64,000 nucleotides of DNA from Flagellimonas amoyensis (GCF_003058265.1 NZ_QBUK01000010.1:62001-126000), one strand, 5' to 3'. Shown: positions 46,731-55,308, numbered from the stretch's first letter. The notes: a model not told the origin generated them from the letters alone. Program-made: numbers and translations.

Positions 46731-48002
46731 ATGAACATTCTGGTCCTGGGATCTGGCGGAAGAGAACACGCCTTGGCCCTTAAAATCTCACAAAGCCCCA
46801 AAACAGCAAAACTTTTTGTAGCCCCCGGTAACGCAGGTACAGCCGAAATCGCCACCAATGTTGAGGTGGGGGTGAACGATTTTGCAACTATAAAACAGCT
46901 GGTGCTCAAAGAGCAAATCGATTTGGTGGTAGTGGGACCGGAAGACCCCTTGGTGAATGGGGTGCACGATTTTTTCCTGAACGATTCCGAAATCAAGGAT
47001 GTTCCCGTGATCGGACCCCAAAAAGCAGCTGCCGCCCTCGAGGGGAGCAAGGAGTTTGCCAAGGAGTTCATGATGCGGCACCAGATTCCCACGGCTGCCT
47101 ATGAAAGTTTCACATCGGATTCAGTGGAAGCGGGCTATGCCTTTCTGGAAACACTGGAGCCTCCCTATGTGCTCAAAGCTGATGGATTGGCTGCCGGAAA
47201 AGGGGTATTGATCCTTCAGGATTTGGATGAGGCGAAGGCCGAATTGAAGTCGATGCTATTGGATTCCAAATTTGGTTCTGCCAGTGCCACAGTGGTGATC
47301 GAAGAGTTCTTGGATGGTATCGAATTGAGCTGTTTTGTATTGACGGACGGTTCCAACTATAAGATTTTGCCCACCGCGAAGGACTACAAACGAATCGGAG
47401 AGGGCGACACCGGCCTCAACACAGGCGGTATGGGAGCCATTTCCCCGGTTCCTTTTGCGGATTCCGCTTTTATAGACATGGTGGAGGCCAGAATCGTAAA
47501 ACCGACGGTAGAGGGCCTTAAAAAGGATAATCTGCCCTATGTTGGGTTTATCTTCATCGGCTTGATCAAAGTGAAGGGAGAGCCTAAAGTGATCGAATAC
47601 AACGTTCGGATGGGCGATCCTGAGACCGAAGTGGTGATCCCAAGGCTAAAGAGCGACTTGGTCGAGGTACTTTTGGCCATGGCCAACGGCTCATTGGACC
47701 AGATAGACCTACAGATCGATGAAAGGGCCGCCACAACGGTAATGGCGGTTTCTGGGGGATATCCAGAAGCCTACGAAAAAGGAAAACAGATCACCGGGAC
47801 CGAAAACGTGGAAGGCTCCATTGTGTTCCATGCAGGCTCCAAGCTGTCCGATGGAAAAGTGGTCACCAACGGCGGACGCGTCATTGCGGTCACTTCCTTT
47901 GGAAAAGATTTTAAGGAAGCGTTGCAGAAATCCTATCAAAACATGGAAAAAATCCATTTTGATGGGATGTACTATCGAAAAGACCTAGGATTCGATCTAT
48001 AG
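46731..48002 (+). CDS. purD: Phosphoribosylamine-glycine ligase
   Basis: Second step of purine synthesis (GAR synthetase). 423 residues, full length. The N-terminal GSGGREHAL, the ATP-grasp segment VLKADGLAAGKGV and the metal-binding NVRMGDPETE are intact. The upstream frame opens with TTG at 46713, but that lies inside the promoter element; ATG 46731 begins the conserved MNILVLGSGGREHA. The last 6 bp overlap the convergent DUF6341 gene. Confidence 0.97.
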   Translation: MNILVLGSGGREHALALKISQSPKTAKLFVAPGNAGTAEIATNVEVGVNDFATIKQLVLKEQIDLVVVGPEDPLVNGVHDFFLNDSEIKDVPVIGPQKAAAALEGSKEFAKEFMMRHQIPTAAYESFTSDSVEAGYAFLETLEPPYVLKADGLAAGKGVLILQDLDEAKAELKSMLLDSKFGSASATVVIEEFLDGIELSCFVLTDGSNYKILPTAKDYKRIGEGDTGLNTGGMGAISPVPFADSAFIDMVEARIVKPTVEGLKKDNLPYVGFIFIGLIKVKGEPKVIEYNVRMGDPETEVVIPRLKSDLVEVLLAMANGSLDQIDLQIDERAATTVMAVSGGYPEAYEKGKQITGTENVEGSIVFHAGSKLSDGKVVTNGGRVIAVTSFGKDFKEALQKSYQNMEKIHFDGMYYRKDLGFDL

Positions 48003-48218
48003 ATAAGAGTGTGAGCTGATACTCTTATCCTCTTCGTTTTTGTCGTTAAAGATCTTCAACTGTTTCATCCAATAGACCATGGCCACAAAGCCGATGACGA
48101 AAAAAATCCAGTTGATGGTGTTGGCACCCCACCAGCTGTGTGTGAAACGGAAAAAATCCAAAGGGGCAAAAAGGTGGTTTACAAATAAGTCCTCAATACC
48201 GTAAAAAAACTTGCTCAT
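47997..48218 (-). CDS. DUF6341-like small membrane protein
   Basis: 73 residues with one clear membrane helix (NTINWIFFVIGFVAMVYW) after an amphipathic N-terminus (MSKFFYGIEDLFV). I recognise the DUF6341-type protein that sits by purD and DUF6427 in Flavobacteriaceae; function unknown. It is convergent with purD (6-bp overlap) and divergent from DUF6427. Confidence 0.75.
   Translation of the reverse strand: MSKFFYGIEDLFVNHLFAPLDFFRFTHSWWGANTINWIFFVIGFVAMVYWMKQLKIFNDKNEEDKSISSHSYL
48002..48029. other. Perfect inverted repeat at the purD/DUF6341 convergence
   Basis: GATAAGAGT (48002-48010) and ACTCTTATC (48021-48029), 10-base loop. It begins at the purD stop and overlaps the 3' coding end of DUF6341. 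It could end purD transcription; a T-rich stretch follows about 9 nt later. Confidence 0.4.
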
Positions 48219-48237
48219 CTTGGCTATATTTACGCTA

Positions 48238-48267
48238 CAAAAGTAGCAAAAGAAAGGATGATTTCAA
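48238..48267 (-). promoter_or_regulatory. Bacteroidota promoter of DUF6341
   Basis: On the minus strand TTG (48267-48265), 19-bp spacer, TACTTTTG (48245-48238), 19 nt before the start at 48218. The -33 part overlaps the first codons of the divergent DUF6427 gene. Confidence 0.55.
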
Positions 48268-49190
48268 GCTTTTTCGGAAAAACAAAGCCCATAAACTATA
48301 TTGTCCTTGCCATCTTTTTGTTTCTTTTTTACTTCACCAATGCGTTTTTGGGGCTGGGAGAACAAAAGATCAACGATGTAATTCCCTTTGAACTACTGGC
48401 CTTCGTAGTGCTGCTTCTGGGCATTTTCATCATCAACCAGATGGTGAGGACCGAGAAGATCACGGATTTCAACTCCTATACCATTCTGTTTTTTGTGCTT
48501 TTGGTGATCGCATTCGCGGAGAACCTCCAATTGAAGAATGCCATTTTCACCAACTTTTTCTTGTTGTTGGCCCTTTGGCGCCTGCTGTCCATCAAATCCA
48601 CAAGAAATGTAAAGCACAAGATATTTGATGCCTCACTTTTGATAGTCGTGGCGAGCCTTTTTTACGATTGGGCCATCGTTTTCTTGCTTTTGGTCTTTGT
48701 GGTCATCAATTTGTATGACCGGAAAACCTTTAAGAATTGGCTGGTTCCCTTGCTGGGGGTGGCCACCATCTTTATCCTGACCTTTACGATTCTGAAGGTA
48801 AACGGCTCCTTGGATTTTTTTCAGGATCACTATCAGTTTTCGTTGGGCATTTTTAGGACAAGTTCCTTTTTTGAAGTACTGAACGTCAAGGCCCTGATCT
48901 ATATCCTTTTTGCACTGGCGGTGGCCTTTGTGGTCTTCCTGAGGTTGCGGAACGTGGGAGGGGGCAAGCTGCTGCAGCTCCGGGTCATTTTTTTGGCCTT
49001 TGCCCTGGGCGTGGTGATAACGCTACTTACCCCAGCGGATGAATCGCCCGTGCTAATCACTTTTTTTCCGGCATCTGTTTTTATGGCCAATTATTTTGAG
49101 GCGATGAAAAAGCCCAAGCGTCGCGAGGTCGTACTCATCCTTTTCGCCGCAGTGTCCCTGTTGCTTTTTGTGCTCCAGATCAACGATTAA
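48258..49190 (+). CDS. DUF6427 family polytopic membrane protein
   Basis: 310 residues with about ten membrane helices and few soluble loops. The start MISSFFGKTKPINYIVLAIFLF is typical of DUF6427, a flavobacterial family of unknown function that regularly lies beside DUF6341, purD and uracil phosphoribosyltransferase genes. The upp gene is not seen here. An A/G-rich stretch (GAAAGG) lies just before the ATG. Confidence 0.82.
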   Translation: MISSFFGKTKPINYIVLAIFLFLFYFTNAFLGLGEQKINDVIPFELLAFVVLLLGIFIINQMVRTEKITDFNSYTILFFVLLVIAFAENLQLKNAIFTNFFLLLALWRLLSIKSTRNVKHKIFDASLLIVVASLFYDWAIVFLLLVFVVINLYDRKTFKNWLVPLLGVATIFILTFTILKVNGSLDFFQDHYQFSLGIFRTSSFFEVLNVKALIYILFALAVAFVVFLRLRNVGGGKLLQLRVIFLAFALGVVITLLTPADESPVLITFFPASVFMANYFEAMKKPKRREVVLILFAAVSLLLFVLQIND

Positions 49191-49202
49191 TCCATAAAGC
49201 AA

Positions 49203-49210
49203 TATCTTTG
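49203..49210 (+). promoter_or_regulatory. Bacteroidota -7 element of the DUF4254 gene
   Basis: TATCTTTG ending 16 nt before the ATG at 49227. Confidence 0.5.
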
Positions 49211-49226
49211 CCCAAAATGATGCATC

Positions 49227-49832
49227 ATGTTCAGTGATTTTGCCTTTGGGATCTTCCAGAAAAGTATTGACACCTACCACATAAAGGACGACGTGTACCA
49301 GGAATTTACGAACCCTTATCCAAAGGATAAGATAGAACACCTACTGTACCGAAAAAACTGGATAGATACCGTACAGTGGCATTATGAGGACATCATCCGT
49401 GACCCGGAGATTGATCCTGTGGATGCATTGGACCTGAAACGCAAGATAGACGCAAGCAATCAGGACCGTACCGATCTCGTGGAATACATCGACGGTTATT
49501 TTTTGAATAAATACCAATCGGTACAAACCTTGAAAACAGCCAGCATCAATACCGAAAGCCCCGCCTGGGCCATTGATAGGCTTTCCATTTTGGCCCTGAA
49601 GATCTATCACATGGAGGAAGAGGTGAACCGTACCGATGCCTCACCGGAACATATCCAAAAATGTGCGGACAAACTGGCCGTGCTGTTGGAACAGAAAAAG
49701 GACCTTTCCGCCGCCATTGACCAATTGTTGGTCGATATTGAGACAGGGAACAAGTACATGAAGGTCTACAAGCAGATGAAAATGTACAACGACGAGGAAC
49801 TCAACCCAGTGCTCCGTGGACAAAAAGGGTAA
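49227..49832 (+). CDS. DUF4254 domain-containing protein
   Basis: 201 residues, mostly helical and soluble; DUF4254 covers nearly all of it (NWIDTVQWHYEDIIRDP and SPAWAIDRLSILALKIYHMEEE are typical). Function unknown, but the gene is habitually paired with a GT9 glycosyltransferase in Bacteroidota, as here, with a 17-bp overlap, which suggests a role in lipopolysaccharide core assembly. Confidence 0.85.
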   Translation: MFSDFAFGIFQKSIDTYHIKDDVYQEFTNPYPKDKIEHLLYRKNWIDTVQWHYEDIIRDPEIDPVDALDLKRKIDASNQDRTDLVEYIDGYFLNKYQSVQTLKTASINTESPAWAIDRLSILALKIYHMEEEVNRTDASPEHIQKCADKLAVLLEQKKDLSAAIDQLLVDIETGNKYMKVYKQMKMYNDEELNPVLRGQKG

Positions 49833-50865
49833 CATCACCCGGATTTTGTTGATTCGCTTATCGGCCATGGGCGATGTGGCCATGACGGTCCCGATCATCA
49901 ATGGACTGACCCAAAAATACCCGCACCTCCACATTACCGTGCTCACTAAAAAACCGTTCATGCCCATTTTTGGGAGTTTGGAACGGGTCAATGTGTTGGA
50001 AGCCGATGTAAAAAAACGCCATAAGGGCCTATTGGGACTCTGGCGCCTCTACCAAGAATTGAAACCGTTGCAGTTCGATGCCGTGGCCGACCTCCACAAT
50101 GTATTACGAAGCCGGATACTGAAAAAGTACTTCGCTTTGGAAAGCATCCCTTTTATACAGATCGATAAGGGCAGAAGGGAGAAAAAGGCATTGACCCGGA
50201 GCTGGAACAAGGTTTTCCAACCGTTGAGGACCACACACGAACGCTATGCCGATGTCATGGCCCAATTGGGTTATCCCATCGACCTATCCGAAGCCAAACC
50301 CTTAGCACGTTTGCCACTTTCAGAAAAAGTATTGGGCTTGGTGGCACAGGACACCAAAAAGTGGGTAGGCGTTGCGCCATTTGCTGCCCATGAGGGCAAA
50401 ATGTACCCTTTGTCGCTCATGAAAAAGGTCATCTCGGAACTCAACAATACCAATAGGTATAAAATTTTGTTGTTTGGGGGAGGGGCCCAAGAAGTCACTG
50501 CGTTGGAAAGCATGGCGGAGGCCCATGAAAACGCGCTCTGCATGGCGGGTAAGCTGACCCTTTCGGAGGAATTGGAATTGATATCCAATTTAGATGCGAT
50601 GCTGTCCATGGACAGTGGCAATGCCCATTTGGCGGCCAATTATGGCATTCCAGTGGTGACGCTTTGGGGGGTCACACACCCTTTTGCGGGCTTCTATCCT
50701 TTTGCCCAACCCTTGGAAAATGCCCTATTGGCCAACAGGGAGACCTATCCGCTGATCCCCACTTCGGTGTATGGGAACAAAATGCCCAAAGGCTATGAGT
50801 CGGTCATGGAAACCATCCCTCCACAACGCATAGTGGACAAGCTATTGACGATTTTGGACGCTTAG
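49816..50865 (+). CDS. Glycosyltransferase family 9 (heptosyltransferase-like)
   Basis: 349 residues, GT-B fold. ILLIRLSAMGDVAMTVPII opens the family, and SMDSGNAHLAANYGIPVVTLWG is the GT9 C-terminal signature. Probably adds a sugar to the lipopolysaccharide inner core at the cytoplasmic face. The start is GTG at 49816, inside the DUF4254 gene; the next in-frame ATG would cut the conserved first strand. It meets the convergent tetR gene with a 4-bp overlap. Confidence 0.88.
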   Translation: MDKKGNITRILLIRLSAMGDVAMTVPIINGLTQKYPHLHITVLTKKPFMPIFGSLERVNVLEADVKKRHKGLLGLWRLYQELKPLQFDAVADLHNVLRSRILKKYFALESIPFIQIDKGRREKKALTRSWNKVFQPLRTTHERYADVMAQLGYPIDLSEAKPLARLPLSEKVLGLVAQDTKKWVGVAPFAAHEGKMYPLSLMKKVISELNNTNRYKILLFGGGAQEVTALESMAEAHENALCMAGKLTLSEELELISNLDAMLSMDSGNAHLAANYGIPVVTLWGVTHPFAGFYPFAQPLENALLANRETYPLIPTSVYGNKMPKGYESVMETIPPQRIVDKLLTILDA

Positions 50866-51479
50866 GCCGCTACGTTGTGCGCGGCAATGGAGTTAAAGTA
50901 TTGCTTCAACTGTTGGATGTACTGGTACCTCAACTGCTTGTTGGAACTGTCCATCAGCAGGGAGCGCATCCCCAAATAGGAAGCGATCACATAGGTTGCG
51001 ACCCCTTCGCAGTCCACATGGCGGGCAATATAGCCGTCCAATTTCCCCTTTTTCAATAAGGACACCAAATTCACCTCCCAGACATTGAGGATTTCTTTGA
51101 GCTGCCCACTGATCTCTTCGTTCCGCTTGTTGAATTCGGTCAGAAAATCGTTCAGCATGAACCCATAGGCCATTTCGTTCTTCTTGCCGGGGTCCAAGGC
51201 GTTCTCTAAACTCTCGATGATGACTGGCAAAGGATTTTCGTTGGTATTAAGGGGTTCTATCAGCAAGGCATATACCTTTTGTACGATGAGGTTCTGTACA
51301 ATGTTGATGAAATAGTCCTCTTTGGATTTGAAATGATGGTAAAAAGCACCCTTGGAGAGGGAGAGCTCGTTCAAAATATCGTCCAGACTGGTGTTGTAAT
51401 AGCCTTTGGCGTGGAAGATCTCAAGGCCTTTTCCACAGAGGCGGTGCATCGTTTCTCTTCGTTTGAGGGTCATTTCCAT
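50862..51479 (-). CDS. TetR/AcrR family transcriptional regulator
   Basis: 205 residues. The N-terminal TetR helix-turn-helix is clear (GYYNTSLDDILNELSLSKGAFYHHFKSKEDYF, about 25-58, in parts); the C-terminal ligand and dimerisation domain is variable, so the effector is unknown. A second ATG two codons in is possible. Upstream lie two operator-like palindromes (51490-51509 and 51618-51637), the first only 10 bp before the start, consistent with autorepression. Related sites lie upstream of the arsenosugar genes. Confidence 0.9.
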   Translation of the reverse strand: MEMTLKRRETMHRLCGKGLEIFHAKGYYNTSLDDILNELSLSKGAFYHHFKSKEDYFINIVQNLIVQKVYALLIEPLNTNENPLPVIIESLENALDPGKKNEMAYGFMLNDFLTEFNKRNEEISGQLKEILNVWEVNLVSLLKKGKLDGYIARHVDCEGVATYVIASYLGMRSLLMDSSNKQLRYQYIQQLKQYFNSIAAHNVAA

Positions 51480-51489
51480 AAGATTTGGG

Positions 51490-51509
51490 TTTGGACTGTT
51501 CGGTCTGTA
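51490..51509. promoter_or_regulatory. TetR-type operator candidate 1
   Basis: TTTGGACTGTTCGGTCTGTA; on the minus strand it contains ACAGACCGAACAGTCC, like the ACAGACCGRYCGGTCTGT sites of many TetR proteins. It is 10 bp upstream of the tetR start. Confidence 0.5.
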
Positions 51510-51826
51510 GCAAAGATTTCACGGAAAGTGGCCAACCCAAAGAATTAAGGACGTAGCGGCACGAAAAATCGGTAAAATGTTGGAAGATCGACCAATTACT
51601 GCCCAACGCCAAAAACCAACCGACTTACAAGTCGGTTTAAGGAATGTTTTTTCAGGACAAAAGATGTACAAAACCACATTTACTGCAAAGGGAACCCATT
51701 CACCCTAACAGACGACAGGGCATGTAAAATTCTAAACGCTTCGTATATTGTTCGTTACATCAAATAGTGTAACTTCCCCTATCCGTTTTGGGTCGTAAAA
51801 ACCCAAACCACATAAAAAAACAAACT
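51510..51826. other. Gene-free interval between tetR and the lipoprotein gene
   Basis: Regulatory in character rather than coding: besides the operator at 51618-51637 it holds GTTACA/TGTAAC (51754-51759, 51768-51773) and TTTGGGT/ACCCAAA (51787-51793, 51801-51807), the last forming a possible hairpin 20 nt before the lipoprotein start. Confidence 0.5.
51618..51637. promoter_or_regulatory. TetR-type operator candidate 2 (perfect palindrome)
   Basis: AACCGACTTACAAGTCGGTT: 9-bp perfect arms, 2-bp centre, 138 bp upstream of tetR. Shares GACY-N4-RGTCKGT with the sites at 51490, 55435 and 55538. Confidence 0.6.
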
Positions 51827-52765
51827 ATGAAAAGAACAAACTTGCTATTTACCGTGTTGATGGGCATATCCCTGTTTTCCTGTTCCGATGATCCATCAAC
51901 GGGAAACCCAGGGGCCGAAGAGCCACGATTGAACATCACGTTTATCATGGATGTTGAAGCGGAACGTTTGGACAATCTGGGCAATCCAACATCCGTTCCC
52001 GAAGGAAATGCGGCCCAAAGCCCCGATTTTAACGTTTTGGGACTGCACTTCATTGGCTTATATACGGATCAATTTACACCTTATGATGATGGGGTCACCA
52101 TCATTTCGACGGCAACCACGGGAAGCGGTGGGGCACAAGCCATTGATTTTAACAGTGAGGTGTTTTTTAACGAAGAGATCAATACCCTAAGTGTGCCTTT
52201 GAGCCATGTCACTGCAGGCACGTATGAATATTTTAGGGCTTCGGTCGGATATCAGAAGTACAAAATTGTATATAACCTGGAAGGCGCGGAGACCGAGATT
52301 CCCGATTGGCCGGACGGCGTGGACGACAATATTGATGTGGACGGTTTTGTGGCCTCCTTTTTAGGGTACAACACTTATATCGGGAGCTACGTTATCGAAG
52401 ACCAGACTGTTTCGGTGAACGGGAACAGGGCACAAGGGTATTTTGGATTGGAGACCAAAGGAAACATTCAAGGGTTTGCCTTTATCCAATTGACCCAAGG
52501 AGATGCCATTCAAACTACGGTGCCCAACCCGATCAGCGACACCTCTCCGGTCCCTGAAGGTTCGTGTGTGGTCACCGGACAATTCCCCTCGGCTTTGGTG
52601 ATACCGGCAAATGCAACCCAAGACATCAATATTGAAGTGGTCATATCCATCAACAACAGTTTTGAATGGGAAGATGGCAATGGTAACGGCAAATACGAAC
52701 CGCTGTTGGGCGAAACTGTGGTGGACATGGGCACAAGGGGAGTTTTCCCTACCGTGGTGGATTGA
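51827..52765 (+). CDS. Hypothetical lipoprotein
   Basis: 312 residues, family not recognised. The signal peptide ends with lipobox SLFSC, then an acidic linker (SDDPSTGNPGAEEPR), and a beta-rich body. Near the C-terminus an Asp/Asn-rich loop (WEDGNGNGKYEP) resembles calcium-binding loops of secreted proteins. The ATG at 51827 was chosen since the longer frame has no signal peptide at its start. It has no operon partner; the ArsR gene is 124 bp downstream. Confidence 0.7.
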   Translation: MKRTNLLFTVLMGISLFSCSDDPSTGNPGAEEPRLNITFIMDVEAERLDNLGNPTSVPEGNAAQSPDFNVLGLHFIGLYTDQFTPYDDGVTIISTATTGSGGAQAIDFNSEVFFNEEINTLSVPLSHVTAGTYEYFRASVGYQKYKIVYNLEGAETEIPDWPDGVDDNIDVDGFVASFLGYNTYIGSYVIEDQTVSVNGNRAQGYFGLETKGNIQGFAFIQLTQGDAIQTTVPNPISDTSPVPEGSCVVTGQFPSALVIPANATQDINIEVVISINNSFEWEDGNGNGKYEPLLGETVVDMGTRGVFPTVVD

Positions 52766-52820
52766 GCTTAATATTGATTTGAAAATCAATAAAAACACCT
52801 TTCCGTTATTTTTTTCAAAA

Positions 52821-52828
52821 TAAATTTG
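52821..52828 (+). promoter_or_regulatory. Bacteroidota -7 element of arsR-SRPBCC
   Basis: TAAATTTG, 61 nt before the ArsR-type gene start. The operator-like inverted repeat at 52840-52861 lies at or just after the expected transcription start, a position suited to repression. Confidence 0.5.
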
Positions 52829-52839
52829 CGAAACTGAAT

Positions 52840-52861
52840 GGTTGCACATAAATTAGCAACC
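52840..52861. promoter_or_regulatory. Operator-like inverted repeat upstream of the ArsR gene
   Basis: GGTTGC (52840-52845) and GCAACC (52856-52861), 10-base spacer. The right arm is also the left half of an overlapping GCAAC-N6-GTTTC repeat (52856-52871). GCAAC/GTTGC half-sites are usual for ArsR regulators paired with SRPBCC genes, so autoregulation is likely. Confidence 0.55.
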
Positions 52862-52889
52862 GATTAGTTTCATATTTATAATAATCAAG

Positions 52890-53216
52890 ATGAGGAGAGA
52901 CATTTTTCAGGCGATTGCAGATCCCACAAGGCGCTCTATAATTACATTGATAGCGGTTCATGCCATGACGCCCAATGCCCTCGCGGAAAATTTCAATATC
53001 ACCAGACAAGCGGTTTCCAAACACTTGCGCATTTTGTCCGAATGTGACCTGGTGAGGCAGGAACAGCAAGGCAGGGAAATTTATTACTCGCTTGAAATTG
53101 AGAAAATGAAGGAGGTGGATCTATGGCTGGAGCAGTTTAGAAAGATTTGGGAAGTCAAGTTCAATCAACTGGACAAAGTATTGTTAACCATGAAAAAAGA
53201 TAAAAATGAGCAATAA
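52890..53216 (+). CDS. ArsR family winged-helix transcriptional regulator
   Basis: 108 residues. [15 protein letters not shown] opens the winged helix; [20 protein letters not shown] is the recognition helix and REIYYSLE the wing. It has no cysteine pair of the metal-sensing ArsR type, so it is probably not an arsenite sensor despite the arsenosugar genes nearby; it is the SdpR-like kind paired with an SRPBCC gene, with which it overlaps by 11 bp. Confidence 0.9.
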   Translation: MRRDIFQAIADPTRRSIITLIAVHAMTPNALAENFNITRQAVSKHLRILSECDLVRQEQQGREIYYSLEIEKMKEVDLWLEQFRKIWEVKFNQLDKVLLTMKKDKNEQ

Positions 53217-53700
53217 ATTGAAATTTGATTTTACCGTGGACAAGGCCGCAAAAACGGTTTATATCACAAGGGAGTTCGACGCAGGTCTGGATTTGGTCTG
53301 GGATGCCTTTACCAAGGCCGAATTGTTGGACCAATGGGTGGCACCAGCCCCGTTCAAGGCAAGGACAAAATACATGGATTTTGAAGTAGGAGGAAAAAGG
53401 TTTTATGCCATGGTAAGCCCAAAGGGGCATGAGGGTTGGATACTTCAAGAGTACAGGGCCATCACGCCAAAGACCAATTTCAAACTGTACAATGTCTTTG
53501 CGGACAAAGATGAAAACCCTGCTCCCACCGGCTCGGATTGGGATTATACCTTCAGTGAGCAAGACGGAATCACCACGGTAAGCATCACTATATATAATGA
53601 ATCTCTGGAGCGAATGGAGAAAATGATCGAAATGGGCTTCATCGAAGGATATAAGGCAACCGTAAAGAATTTGGAGCAGCTATTGACTACGATGAAATAA
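53206..53700 (+). CDS. SRPBCC (AHSA1/START-like) domain protein
   Basis: 164 residues in one AHSA1-type SRPBCC domain ([32 protein letters not shown] at the start, in the usual order). Such proteins have a helix-grip fold that binds hydrophobic ligands. It forms a two-gene operon with the ArsR-type regulator (11-bp overlap) and is convergent with arsS. Confidence 0.88.
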   Translation: MSNKLKFDFTVDKAAKTVYITREFDAGLDLVWDAFTKAELLDQWVAPAPFKARTKYMDFEVGGKRFYAMVSPKGHEGWILQEYRAITPKTNFKLYNVFADKDENPAPTGSDWDYTFSEQDGITTVSITIYNESLERMEKMIEMGFIEGYKATVKNLEQLLTTMK

Positions 53701-53767
53701 AGAATACAGTGAAATCCAAGTGTTTCAATTACATGAAGGCTTTTGGAATAAGACCTCTTGGGGCAAA

Positions 53768-54856
53768 CTAAGCCACCGTCCCTTGACAACTACTACCTGC
53801 CCCGGCCGTGCAGCCATAGCAGTGTTGGGAAATCACAATGTTTCGGTCGTTAAGGAGACCCTCATTGTAATCCTTGATGTGCTTCACCTTACTGGCGACC
53901 TTTAGGTCGAGCATCTGGTTGAAGTCACAATCGTACAGCCAACCGTCCCAACTCACGGAGATGGTATTGGTGCACATCACGTTTTCCACAGCAGCAGGGT
54001 TATAGGCCTCCACTAGGGCATACATATAGTCCTCATAATTGTCCGACGCGATCAGATAGTCCAAAAACCGGGAAATGGGCAGGTTGGTGATGGCAAACAG
54101 GTTGTGGAACTCAATCCCGAAATCGGCTTTCAGCGCTTTTTTGAAATCCCGTTCCATGGCCGATTGGTCCGAAGGCAAAAACGCCCCCGAAGGATTGTAG
54201 ACCAGGTCCAAGCGCAGATTGCTGTCCGGCATTCCGTAGCCCACTTCGTTCAGTTTTTGCAATGCTTGGATGGATTTGTCAAAGACCCCATCGCCCCGTT
54301 GTTTATCGGTCTTGCCCTTCGTGTAGTGCGGCATGGAGGAAACCACGTGCACATTGTGCTTTTTGAAGAACTCGGGCAGGTCGTGGTATTTTTTGTTCGC
54401 CAAGATGATGGTCAGGTTGGAACGGACGATGAAATCCTTGATCCCCGCTTTGGAAGCCTCTTCCACAAACCACCTGAAGTCGGGGTTCATTTCGGGTGCG
54501 CCACCGGTGAGGTCCAAGGTGTGTGCCCCTGTATTTCGGATCACCTCCAAACAGAGCTCCATGGTGTCCCGGGTCATGATCTCCTTTCGGTCGGGGCCTG
54601 CATCCACATGGCAGTGCTCACAGACCTGGTTGCACATATACCCGACATTGATCTGCAAGATCTCCAATTTCCTTGGCTTTAGCGGAAACTGTCCCGTTTT
54701 GGCAATCTGGTCCTTGAAATAGGGGAGTTCCCCATCGGCAAAGAGACCCCCGTTGAGGATATCCATCTGCCTGTGGGTATCGGCCAGCTCATTATGGCGT
54801 GCCTTCAAGGATTTTTTTGCGGCGTTCTTTATGTCGGTCAATATGCTTTGTTCCAT
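53768..54856 (-). CDS. arsS: Arsenosugar biosynthesis radical SAM protein ArsS
   Basis: 362 residues. The radical SAM cluster CNQVCEHC (Cys75, Cys79, Cys82) coordinates the 4Fe-4S; the C-terminal DUF3641-type part ends with the Cys-rich HCYGCTAGAGSSCQG (Cys346, Cys349, Cys357), diagnostic of ArsS. It transfers the 5'-deoxyadenosyl group to dimethylarsenite on the way to arsenosugars. The form here has cysteine throughout, with no in-frame UGA (selenocysteine). Preceded by the AhpD-like companion; no arsM is in the window. Confidence 0.93.
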   Translation of the reverse strand: MEQSILTDIKNAAKKSLKARHNELADTHRQMDILNGGLFADGELPYFKDQIAKTGQFPLKPRKLEILQINVGYMCNQVCEHCHVDAGPDRKEIMTRDTMELCLEVIRNTGAHTLDLTGGAPEMNPDFRWFVEEASKAGIKDFIVRSNLTIILANKKYHDLPEFFKKHNVHVVSSMPHYTKGKTDKQRGDGVFDKSIQALQKLNEVGYGMPDSNLRLDLVYNPSGAFLPSDQSAMERDFKKALKADFGIEFHNLFAITNLPISRFLDYLIASDNYEDYMYALVEAYNPAAVENVMCTNTISVSWDGWLYDCDFNQMLDLKVASKVKHIKDYNEGLLNDRNIVISQHCYGCTAGAGSSCQGTVA

Positions 54857-54920
54857 TTATCAAATTCTATGATTGTAGCAAAAGCTTTTGAAATTGGGTA
54901 TGTTTTGCTTTTGTCTGAAT

Positions 54921-54970
54921 TCTAACATCTAATCGCGCAGCGGTCCAGTATCTAACAGCAAAGCGGTCCA
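54921..54970. repeat. Short imperfect direct repeat between the arsenosugar genes
   Basis: TCTAACA...CGGTCCA occurs twice (54921-54947 and 54950-54970) in the 116-bp gap. Similar 'gcgcagcgg' filler appears near 22545. Probably a degraded intergenic repeat. Confidence 0.4.
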
Positions 54971-54972
54971 AA

Positions 54973-55308
54973 TTACATGGAAAGTTTATTGTACTTGTTC
55001 ATCATCATCACCCCATGTACCAAAGTGGCCCCACTTTCTATGGCGGCGCCGGCATGCACGGCCTCCATCATTTCTTCCTTGGTGATGCCCCGTTGCAATC
55101 CGTCCTTGGTATAGGCATCGATGCAATACGGGCATTTAACCACGTGGGCCACAGCGAGGGCGATCAAGGATTTTTCACGGGCACTCAAGGCGCCTTCCTC
55201 AAAGACCTTACCGTAATAATCAAAGAATTTTGTGCCGAGCTCCTCGCTCCATTCCGTAATGTTCCCAAATTTTCGCAGATCGGCGGGGTCGTAATATGAA
55301 TTGGCCAT
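54973..55308 (-). CDS. Arsenosugar-associated AhpD/carboxymuconolactone decarboxylase-like protein
   Basis: 111 residues in one CMD/AhpD helical domain. The redox pair CPYC (Cys59, Cys62) lies in the AhpD-type motif with HVVKCPYCIDAYTKD. It matches the peroxidase-like protein that accompanies arsS in many bacteria; its chemistry in arsenosugar synthesis is unproven. Upstream (55309-55626) lie two TetR-type operator candidates. Confidence 0.88.
   Translation of the reverse strand: MANSYYDPADLRKFGNITEWSEELGTKFFDYYGKVFEEGALSAREKSLIALAVAHVVKCPYCIDAYTKDGLQRGITKEEMMEAVHAGAAIESGATLVHGVMMMNKYNKLSM

Noticed and set aside
52773..52790. ATTGATTT/AAATCAAT hairpin as terminator of the lipoprotein gene
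   Set aside because: All-AT-type stem followed by A, not T; stability is doubtful.
52890..53216. ArsR gene as arsenite sensor of the arsenosugar genes
   Set aside because: No cysteine pair typical of metal-sensing ArsR; it overlaps and pairs with the SRPBCC gene and is convergent with arsS.
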